Assembly: GCA_028285035.1 (NCBI GenBank)
Contig: JANQQF010000162.1
Span: 1 to 43,311 of the forward strand
Length of the DNA stretch: 43,311 nucleotides
Source: Phycisphaerae bacterium
Lineage (GTDB): Bacteria; Chloroflexota; Anaerolineae; 4572-78; J111
Reading direction: 5' to 3'
The stretch's first letter is position 1. The number at the start of each line of letters is the position of its first letter. Both the position numbers and the translations under genes were made by a program. Below, piece by piece: positions 1-12,000 of this stretch. Below the pieces are notes generated by a model that did no database searches, was not told the origin of the DNA, and saw only the letters and a list, made by a program, of their open reading frames with translations.

Positions 1-3000
1 CACATCCCCAATCACAGGGTTACTACCGCTGACGGTTCCACCGTTACTCAAGCTCGCGCTAACCAGATTTACTTCACTTGGTAAGGTGTCGGTCACAAGG
101 ACGTTGTTTGCTGCGCTGGTCCCAACATTGGCCACAGTCACGGTGTAAGTAATCGCTTCATTCTCACCCACACTACTACCACTGACGGGCAAGCCACTCT
201 TCACAATCGTTAGGAGCGGAGCAGAGGCAATTTCGTGGGTCACGGCAGACGTTGTGACCAAGGACAATTCATCGCTGTCCACTGACATCACGTTGGCAAT
301 GACAGTCCCCGCGCTGGCTGTATTCGTCACCACCGCTCGAACTGTATAACTCACAACCTCGTTACTCAATAACGTTCCCACACTGATATCAAGCGGATTA
401 GGCCCGCTCACGCCACTACTTGGCGTCACATCGACAAAACTGAGGTTACTATCCAGCGTATCCGAAATCGTGACATTATTGGCCGAAACAGGACCAGTAT
501 TGCTCACGATCAAAGTGTAGGTGATCAATTCACCGGGGTTGACCAAGCTACCACTTACGGGATCAGCCATCTTGGCAATAACCAGACTTGGCGCCTCAAC
601 CACGTGGGAAACCACATTGGTCGTCGTGACGACAGTCTCATCAGAGTCGATCTGAGCGACGTTGGTGATTACCATTCCTGGTGTCGCACTGGTGCTGACG
701 CTCATTACAAAGCTGAAGGTAACGATTGTGCCATCAGCCGGAATAGATGGGATGTCCGCAATCAGAGGATCACCGGTTGTGACAGTTCCGCCCAAAGTAA
801 ACGGTGTTATCAATGGGGGTGGTATGGTGAACAAGTTCATTGAGATCGGCAAGGTATCCGTAATTCGGACATTTGTGGCTGGCGCATTCCCCGTATTCTC
901 AATATTGATACGATAGACCACCACGTCACTTGTACCAACGACTGAGTCGCTGGCCGGGAAGGCTTCCTTCGATATCGTCAGGATCGGTTCAGCAATCACA
1001 GTATGGGTTACCACATTACTCGTAGTCGCCGTTGGCACCTCAGTCGAGGCCACAGACGCTTGATTACTGATGATCGTACCACCTGTCAACGGTGTCGTCA
1101 CGGTCACGACCACGGTATGGATCACTGAGCCACCACCACCAGAAACCGTGCCAATGTTCAAGACTAACGGACTTGTACTTACGGTTGCGCCACTTGTACT
1201 GATAAAGTTAACATTCGCATCTAAGACATCAGTGATCAAGACACCCGTTGCATCAGATGTTCCGTCATTCGTCACTGTCAAGGTGTAAGTGATCAGATCA
1301 CCCGGATTTACCGAGCTACTGTGCGCTGGTGTCGCCGATTTAACGATGGTCAATTGCGGCGTCGAGGTCACGGTATGGGTGACGCTGTTCGTCTGACTGA
1401 CCACCGCTGTTTGGTCGGTGATAAACTGGGCACTGTTCACGATTTGGGTACCATTGGCTAGCGGGTTATCAACCACGACCGCAAACGAACCGTTGAAGAC
1501 CCCACCGGCACCTGGAATATCTCCAGTGAAGGTAATAACACCACCGATTTCACCCGCAACCCCTGTGGACGTAGCACTACCCGCCACGTAGGCACTGTTG
1601 CTTGGCACGGTATCGGTGATAATCACACCGGTCGCATTCGCCGTACCATTGTTCGTAATGGTGATTGTGTAGGTTATTGTATCACCCGGCGTAATCGCCC
1701 CCGGTGTCGGCACGGCCGTTTTACTACTGACGAGACTTACCGAACTTTGCACGGTATGCGTTACCGTGCTGCTATTCTGAACATCCGTACGATCACTGTC
1801 CACTGAAGCCACATTGCTGATGATCGTGTTGTTTGGCAAGGATTGCGATGCAGTGACCACAAAGGTCAGGGTCATCACTTCACCATAGGCCAACTCATCA
1901 ACTTCGGCAATCACCTCGCTCGCCGTTGAACTCGTTGTTGGGTTTAGCCCATCGGTCGTCAAACCGATAGATCCTGCAACCAAATTCGTATCAGCCGGAA
2001 TAGCATCCGTAATAACCACATTCGGTGCATTCTCGGTACTGATCAACAGATCGTGCTCTACCCGAATCGTGTAGATGATTGCATCACCCGGCACAATCGT
2101 GCTGCCACCTGCGGGATCAGCCGTCTTGGTCACCAGGAGAGTCGGCTCACTGGCAATCTCATTGGTCACGACGTTGGTTGAGTCGAGCACCGTCTGATCA
2201 CTGATGAACGAGGCCGTGTTCGTGATAATCACGCCATTCGTGTACGGCGTTGGCACCCGTAAGAAGATAAACATATCTACTGATGAGCCGCCAGGCAATG
2301 ATGGAACAGTCATCTGCCAGACCGCACCTGGAATATTCGTATTCACACCTGCTGGCACAAATGGGCCAGAGAAGATGGTCAGATCGCTTGGCAGCACATC
2401 CGTAATCACGACATTTGTGGCAATCCCCGTACCATTGTTTTCGAGAGTTAACTGATAACTGACCAGATCACCAGGATTGACAAAGTATCCAGGCACATTG
2501 ACCTTGGTCAACGTCAACAGCGGTGTAGCCACAGCCGTATGGGTGATTTCATTGCTGAAGACCGGATCAAAGTTATCAGCATCCATCTCGGCCACGTTAC
2601 GAATAATCGTGCCATTCGTAATCGGGTTGGTCACCGTCACCTGGAAGGTAAAGCTCATTGAGCTATTCCCCGGCAGGGTACCCGCATCCACTTGCAGCGG
2701 ATCGGGGCCGCTGGTCGTGCCTTGACTACTGCTGAAGGAGCCGCTGACAAAGTTCGTATCGGCGGGAATGGCATCGGTCAAGACTAAGTTCGTTGCATCA
2801 AGTGTTCCCGCATTGGTGACCACGACCGTGTACGTAATCGTATCCCCAGCCCCAATCGTTGCGCTATTGGGCATAGCAAACTTGGTCAATGTCAAGGCTG
2901 GCGTCAGTTGAACCTCGTGTGTGGTCACATTGGTTGTGGTGATCACCGGCGCCTCGGTGTAGCTCACGTAGGCCTGATTCGGCAGAACCACGCCCTCAGT

Positions 3001-6000
3001 CACCGTATTGGAAACCGTAACCGCAACGGTCGCCGTCATCGTCGCTCCCGCAGCAAGATCACCAGTCACAGTGAGGGTGTTGCTACTATTGACCGCACTA
3101 AATCCAGCTGGAACGCTAACACTGCTCGCGAAGCTGGTACTTACCGGAATGGTATCTGTAACCAGCAGATTTGTGGCCGGGCCATTCCCACTATTCGCCA
3201 CCGAAATGGTGTAAGTGATCGTCTGGCCAGGCAGAACAAAGCTACCACTGGCTGGGTCAGCCGACTTATTCAGGGTCAAAGTTGGCGTGCTGATAACCGT
3301 ATGGGTCACCGAATTTGTCATTGATACGCCCGTTTGGCTGGTTAACAACAAGCCTTGGTTTGTCAGGATTGTGCCAGACGTCAATGGCGTTGTCACGGCC
3401 ACCTCAATGGTCGCTGTCACAATTTCATTGGTCGTCAAGGTGTCAACATCCCACGTCACGACATTGCCTGCATTCGTTGGGGCAGGGGCTTTGCTACCGC
3501 TAACACTGACAACACTTACGTCTGATGGAACTGTATCGGTCAGCAATACACCTGTCGCCAACTGCGTCCCCGTGTTGGCTGCTGTGATCGTGTAGGTGAT
3601 AGTGTCACCAGGCGATACAACGCTACCTGACGGCGGTGTGGCTGTTTTCGCAACCGCAATGTCGGTCGTACTCTGCACCACGTGGGTAACCACATTGGTC
3701 TGTGACAAGCCAGTCGTCTCAGCGATATCCAACACCGCACTGTTGCTGATAATCAAACTGTTCGTCAAAGGCGCATCCACCTGTACGGTGAAGGTTGCAC
3801 TGGTGACCCCACCTGAACCGATGATTGACGGTAAGTTCCAAACCAGCGGACTAGTTGAAGCAGGTGTTGGGTTGGCTGATCCAGCCACAAATTGCGTGTA
3901 CTGTGGCACGGTGTCGGTCAAGATAACGCCCGTTGCATCAGCACTACCGCTATTAGTAATCAGAATAGTGTAAGTGATCAGATCACCCGGCGTTACCGCT
4001 GAACCATCTGACGGCGTGGCATGTTTCGACAGCGAGATGAGTGGTTCGCTACTAACCACGTGGGTCACTTCGTTTGTTTGGCTCAAACCTAACACTTCAT
4101 CATAACCATACTGAGCCAGATTGGAGATGACCGACCCATTTGCAACCGGATTATCAACATCTACCGCAAAGGTCAGGGTCAGTACATCATTCGGTCCAAG
4201 CAAATTGGTCGCAGCCAGTTGCACCGCCCCAGCCGGGGTAGTCACTGTCGTTCCGGTCGAGCCATCAGCACTCGCCACCACATAACTGGTGTTGGCCGGA
4301 ATGGTGTCCGTTAGAATGAAGTTCGTTGCTGTCGCCGTACCACTGTTGGTGATAGCAAAGCTGTAGACGATCCGCTGCCCCGGCGTAACCACAGTCGTCG
4401 GAGTCGGCACCGAACTCTTGGTGATGCTGATAATCGGCGCGCTGCGAATGAGGTGAGTTACCACATTCGTTGGGCTGATCGTCGAGCCAGAGGTGAAGAC
4501 ACCACCCTGATCATAACCAATTTCGTATTCATTGCGGATGATTGTCTGATCAGCTAACGGCACATTCACATCTACCGTAAAGGTGTAGCTCAAGACACCA
4601 CCATTCGCCGCCAGGAAGCCCGGACTTTGTAGCAAGTCGGTTCCTGTTGTATTGGCCGGAACGGTGTCTGTCAGGATTAAGCCAGTCGCGTTCGCATCCC
4701 CTTCATTTGTGATCATAATCGTGTAGGTGATTTGGGTCGGTGGACTGAGTTGTAAATCAATCTCGCTACCCGCTGGTGGATCAGCAAACTTGGTGTAGGT
4801 CACACGTGGACTACTAACGACCACGTGCGTGATCGTGTTACTTGGGGTGATAACTGGCGATCCTGTGAAGGTCACATAACCGGTGTTGGTTAGAATCGTG
4901 CCATTGGTCAGCGGTGTCGTAACTTGTACGACAATGTCCGCCGTCACTGGATTGTTGATGGTCAACGCTCCAACCGTCCAGGTCAAGGCTCGACCACTTT
5001 GAACGATTGTGCCGCTGCTCGGTGTATCCGAGACGTAGTTGGCATGTTCCGGCAGGGTATCTGTCACGATCACGCCTTGGGCCAACTCATCACCAACATT
5101 TGAGATTGTCAAAGTATAGGTGATCAGCTCATTCGGACTGACCGCAGAGCCTGGTGTCGAGTTAGACGATTTTTCAATTTCCAACACAGGCGCACTGACC
5201 ACCGTATGCGTCACTTCATTAGAAAGCGTCACCGTGGCAATTTCAGTCGATGTCACCTGAGCCGTATTTGCAAGAATTGTGCCATTTGTCAACGGCGTGG
5301 TCACCCGCACCTGGAAGGTCGCGGTCACAATCCCCGTTGGGCCAGATAATGTATCAATGCTAAATTGACGCGGATCAAGCCCAGGCAAGAAGTTCAAACC
5401 AGTGGCTCCGCCCGTGCCCGTCAAGGTGACGCTACCCACCACAGAGCTTGTATTGGCCGGAATAATATCGGTAATCAACACATTTGTGGCATTTGCATCA
5501 CCTTCATTGCGAACCGTGATGGTGTAGGTGATGACATCATCGGGGCGAACCGGGCCTGGTGAGGCTGGGTCGGCTGATTTGGTAATGCTTAGGACAGGCG
5601 CACTACGGACGAGATGTGTGACCACATTGGTCTGACTGATGCCGCTTGATTGATCAAAGGCATAATCACCTATATTGGTAATGATTGTACCATCCGTCAA
5701 CGGTGTATCCACATCCACGGCAAACGTCAGAGTTAGAACATCACTCGGCCCAAGCAAGTTGACTGCATCCACTTGCACTGCCCCAGCCGGGGTGCTGACG
5801 ATAGCCCCAGTCGAGGCATCAGCACTACCACCAACGTAGCTTGTATTGGCTGGAATGGTATCGGTCAGAATAAAGTTTGTCGCGGTGGTTGTACCACTAT
5901 TCGTTACAGCGAAACTGTATATAATACGCTGCCCTGGCGTAACCACAGTTGTCGGGGTCGGCACCGAACTCTTGGTGATGCTAATGATCGGCGCGCTGCG

Positions 6001-9000
6001 AATGAGATGCGTCACCACGTTCGTCGGGCTGATCATTGAGCCGGACGTAAAGACCCCACCTTGGTCATAGCCAATTTCATATTCGTTACGAATGATGGTC
6101 TGATCCGCCAGCGGCACATTTACATCCACGGTAAAGGTATAACTGAGAACGCCCCCATTTCCAGCCAGGAAGCCTGGACTTTGCAACAAGTCGGTTCCCG
6201 TTGTATTGGCCGGAACAGTATCGGTCAGAATTAAGCCCGTGGCATTAGCATCGCCATCATTCGTGATAACGATGGTGTAGGTGATTTGGGTGGGCGGACT
6301 CAGTTGCAACTCAATTTCACTACCCGCAGGTGGCTCGGCAAACTTGGTGTAGGTCACTTGCGGACTACTGACCACTATGTGTGTAATCGTATTGCTCGGT
6401 GTGATAACTGGCGAACCGGTAAAGGTTACATAGCCAGTGTTAGTTAAAATCGTACCATTGGTGAGCGGCGTTGTCACTTGAATGACAATATCAGCCGTCA
6501 CCGGATTATTGATGGTCAACGCCCCTACAGTCCAGGTCAAGGCGCGACCACTCTGGACAATCAACCCATCACTGGTTCCACCTGAAATAAAGTTGGTATG
6601 CTCTGGCAGGGTATCGGTGACAACGACACCCTGAGCCACTTCATCACCAACGTTTGTGATGGCTAACGTGTAAGTGATTCGTTCATTCGGACGGACGGAT
6701 GAGCCTGTGGCGGGGTCAGAATGTTTTGTAATCTCCAAAACCGGTGCACTAACCACCGTATGGGTCACTTCGTTTGAGAGCGTTACAGTAGACACCTCTG
6801 TTGAGGTAACCTGTGCTGTGTTTCTTAAAATTGTGCCATTTGTCAACGGCGTGGTCACCCGCACCTGGAAGGTAGCCGTCACAATCCCCGTTGGGCCGGC
6901 GAGGCTATCAATACCAAATTGACGTGGGTCGAGACCAGGCAAGAAGTTCAAGCCACTGGCACCACCTGTTCCCGTCAAGGTTACGCTACCCGCCACTGAA
7001 CTGGTATTGGCCGGAATAGTATCCGTGATCAATACATTCGTGGCATTTGCATCACCTTCATTGCGGACAGTGATGGTGTAAGTGATCACATCATCGGGCC
7101 GAACCGGGCCAGGTGAGGCTGGATCGGCCGATTTGGTGATGCTTAAGACTGGCGCACTACGCACCACGTGGGTCACGAGACCGCTGAAGGCAACCGTCGG
7201 TACCTCGGTCGAGGTCACACTGGCACGATTCTCGATGATCGTCCCATCAGTCAGCGGTGTAGTCACCCGTACTGTCAAGGTTAATACCTCTTCACCATTT
7301 GGTGCAATGAGCGATGGTATATCTGCTTGAAGCGGGCTTAGGCTGGTGATGCTCAGGCCGCTGGTCGTATCGCTGGAAACCAGTGTGGTGAACAGTGGCA
7401 AGGTATCGCTGATGACCACATTCGTGGCATTGGCATTCCCCGTGTTGCTGACCCGCACCGTGTAGGTGATTAAATCGTTCGGGCTAATTTCACTGCCCGA
7501 AACAGGATCAGCCACCTTGGTGATGCTCAGAACAGGCGCACTGCGCACCACGTGGGTCACTTCCTCGGATAAGGTGATCGTCGGCACCTCTGTTGAGGTG
7601 ACACTGGCGGTATTGCGGATGATGAGGCCATTGGTCAATGGAGTGGTGATTTGGACGCGGAAGGTTCCGGTCATCACCCCACCATTACCCCCAAGGATTG
7701 GTGTTGTAATTCGCAACACGCCACCAACCACGTTTGCACTTGCCCCAGCCGACGCATCGGCACTGGCGGCAACATAGGTTGTATTCGCCGGGATGGTATC
7801 ACTGACCACGACACTGGTCGCGTTGGCATTGCCGCTATTGGTAATGCGGAGGCTGTAGGTGATTGTATCACCGGGGTTGACCTCGCTGCCCGAAACGGGA
7901 TCGGCCACCTTAGTGATGCTCAAGGCAGGCGAACTTTCGATGACATGCGTGACTACATTACTCGGCGTAATCACACTAGAGCCAGTAAAGGTAACAAAGC
8001 CTTGGTTCGTGATCAAAGTGCCATCCGTCAACGGCGTTGTGGCTGTCACCACAATGGTGGCATCGACAGGCAAATCCGTCGTCAAGGAACCAATTGTCCA
8101 GGTTAAGACCTGGCTATCTGACACAATAGCCCCGGTTCCCGTAGAGGCTGAAACCAGATTTGTATGTCGCGGAATAGTATCGGTGACGATCACCCCAGGG
8201 GCAATCGCAGTCCCGACATTGCTAACAGTCAGGGTATAAGTCACAGCCTGACCTGGCACGATGGTCGAACCTGACACCGGATCGGCAGTTTTCGTAATCG
8301 TAATTTCGGCACTACTGGCCACTTCATGGGTCACGACATTACTGGTTGTCAATGACGTCACTTCCGTCGAGGTCACTTGAGCCGTGTTGGTGATAATCGT
8401 GCCATTCGCCAACGGTCTCACCACCCGAACCGTGAAGGTGATGGACGTTGTGCCTGTCGGTGCAGTCACGGTGCCTACGTTCCAACTCAGATGCGAGCCG
8501 TTGATCGTTGCGGCAGGTGTCGCTGTCTCAAAGATCGTATCAGCCGGAATCGTGTCACTGATCGTGACATTGGTGGCATCGGCATCACCGGAATTGGAGA
8601 CCGTGAGCGTGTATGTAATCAACTCATCTGGCTCGATTTGAGAACCAGCCGGAGGTATCGAGACCTTACTAATCGTCAAGACGGGGCTACTTTCCACAAT
8701 GTGGGTAACCACGTTGGTTTGAGTTATGCCGCTCGACTGATCAAAGTCATAATCAGCCTGATTGGTGATAATCGTCCCGTTTGTCAACGGACTATCGACA
8801 TCAACCGCAAAGGTCAAAGTCAGAACATTGTTTGGAATGACCAAATTACTAGTTGTCACTTGCACTGCATTACCCGGCGTCGTAACAACCGCGCCAGTTG
8901 AGGCATCGGCACTGCCCACGACGTAACTGGTATCAGCCGGAATAGTATCCGTCAGAATAAAGTTCGTCGCCGTGGCTGTTCCACTATTGGTAATAATCAA

Positions 9001-12000
9001 GTTGTAGGTAATGCGTTGTCCCGGCGTAACTACCGATGTCGGTGTCGGCACTGAGCTCTTGGTGACACTGATCACCGGAACACTACGAATAAGATGGGTG
9101 ACCACATTGGTCGGGCTTATTACCGAGCCAGAGGTAAAGACGCCGCGCTGATCATAGCCAACCTCGTATTCATTGCGAATAATCGTTTGATCAGCCAGCG
9201 GCACATTTACATCTACCGTAAAGGTATAACTCAGAACACCCCCGTTTCCAGCCAGGAAGCCTGGACTTTGCAGCAAATCCGTACCTGTCGTATCAGCCGG
9301 AACTGTATCGGTGACAATCAAGCCAGTGGCGTTCGCATCCCCGTTATTGGTAACGACAATTGTGTAGGTGATCTGTGTTGGTGGAGTCAGGCTCAGGTCA
9401 AGCGTGCTACCCGCTGGAGGCTCAGCATACTTGGTGTAGGTCACTTGGGGACTACTGACCACCACGTGAGTAATCGTATTGCTCGGCGTGATGACGGATG
9501 AGCCGGTGAAGGTCACATAGCCCGTATTGGTCAAAATCGTTCCGTTTGTTAATGGGGTGGTTACATGGACGACAACATCGGCATTGGCCTGCGTATTCAG
9601 ACCAAGCGTTCCTACTGTCCAAGTCAAGGCTCGACCACTTTGGACAATCACCCCATCACTCGTGGCACCCAGAACAAAGTTGGTATGTTCTGGTAGGGTA
9701 TCAGTCACCACGACGCCTTGCGCAATTTCATCCCCAACATTGGTAATCGCTAGAGTATAGGTGATGCGTTCATCTGGCCGAACTGAAGAGCCAGGGGCAG
9801 GGTCTGAATGTTTGCTAATTTCCAAGACTGGCGAACTGACGACGGTATGGGTCACTTCATTAGACAGTGTCACCGTGGTAATCTCAGTTGAGGTCACCTG
9901 GGCGGTATTTGTTAGAATCGTGCCATTGGTCAACGGGATCGTGACCCGCACTCGGAAAGAGGCAGTGACGATACCCGATGGCGCAGGCAAGAAATCAACA
10001 GAGAATTGGCGTGGGTCAAGGCCGGGCAGGAAGTTCAAACCATTTGCACCCCCTGTTCCGGTCAGGGCTACACTACCAGCAACCGAGCTGGTATTCGCCG
10101 GAATGGTATCGGTGATCAATACATCTGTCGCATTGGCATCACCCTCATTACGAACTGTAATCGTGTAAGTAATAACATCATCAGGCCGCACAGGTCCCGG
10201 TGAGGCAGGATCAGCGGATTTGGTGATGCTCAAGACGGGCGCACTACGCACCACGTGGGTCACCAGACCACTGACTGTCACCGTGGAAATTTCTGTCGAG
10301 GTGACACTGGCAGTATTTTCGATAATTGTCCCATCTGTCAACGGACTGGTAACCCGCATCGTCAAGGTTAGTACCTCTTCCCCACTCGGCGCACTGAGGA
10401 ATGGAACATTAGCCTGGAAGGGGCTGAGGCTGGTGATATTGAGGCCACTGGTGGTATTGCTGGATACGAAGGTTGTAAATAACGGTAGGGTATCACTCAC
10501 CACCACATTTGTGGCATTGGCATTCCCCATATTGCTCACGCGAATGGTGTACGTAATCAAATCGTTGGGGCTGACTTCGCTGCCGGAGACAGGGTCGGCC
10601 ACTTTGGTAATGCTCAAAACAGGTGCACTACGCACCACGTGCGTCACTTCCTCGGATAAGGTGATTGTTGGCACCTCGGTTGAGGTAACACTGGCAGTAT
10701 TGCGAATGATCGTGCCATCGGTCAGTGGGCTAGTGACTTGGACGAGGAAGGTTCCTGTCATCACCCCACCCTCGCCCGCGAGCAATGGCGTGGTGATACG
10801 CAAAGCCCCGCCAGTGACGGTTGCGCTAGAGCCAGCCGAGGCATCGGCGCTACCAATCACATAGCTTGTATTGGCCGGAATCGTATCGCTCACTACTACA
10901 TTTGTGGCGTTAGCATTTCCACTGTTGGTGATACGAAGGCTATAGGTAATGGTATCACCTGGATTAACCTCGCTCCCAGAAATTGGGTCAGCTACCTTCG
11001 TAATGCTCAGGACTGGCATACTTTCGACAACGTGGGTCACTGGATTACTGGTTGTAATCACAGGCGAGCCAAGGAAGGTGACGTCGGCGGTGTTTGAAAT
11101 CAAGGTGCCATTGGTCAACGGCGTGGTCACGGTTACCACAAAGGTGACGTCAATGGCAGACTGAGAGCCGTCAAGTTGGGTCCCGGTAAGAACCGGACTG
11201 GTCACGATCAGCGCAGGCGTTGTGGCCGAAATCGAGCCATTGGTCGCGCTTTCGCTACCGGCTACAAACTCAACGAAGGATGGAATGACATCGGTCAGTA
11301 CGACGCCAAAAGCATTATCATCCCCGATATTTGTGATGACCAGACTGTAGGTAATCAAATCACGTGGGGTAACAACACTGCCTGAAGGCGGCTCGGCTGT
11401 TTTCGCTACGGTCAGAACCGCCGCACTCTCAACCTGATGGGTGACCACGTTGGAGTAGGTAATCACATTTGAGTTTTCAGCAGAGGTCACCTGAGCAGTG
11501 TTGGTAATCAAAGTGTTGTTGGCTAGTGGTGAATCGACTCGTACGGTAAAGGTCAGACTCGCAGTGCCTGCCGGAGCGGGCAGGAAGGAGAGATTTGCCT
11601 GAACAGGGTCACTAAGAGACAAACTCACGTTTGAGGAAGCTGTTCCCGTAACCAATTGCGTATTGGCCGGGATTGTATCGCTAATGACCACATTGGTGGC
11701 ATTCGCATCCCCCTCATTGGTTACGACCAAGGTGTAAGTAATTAGCTCGCCGGGTCGAACCAAACTCCCCGGAATAGGAACGGCATCTTTGGTTAGAGTC
11801 AGAATCGGCGAACTTTGCACCACGTGGCTGACCACGTTCGTCGTGGTGATGACGCTGTTCGTGCCGTTGGAATAGCTCACCACCCCGCTATTGGTTAGGA
11901 TGATACCATTCGTTAACGGCAGGGTCACATCAACAGTCAGAGTCACGGACATCACCCCGTTGTTCGGTGGAATCGGGTCAAATAGAGCCAGGGCCGGATT

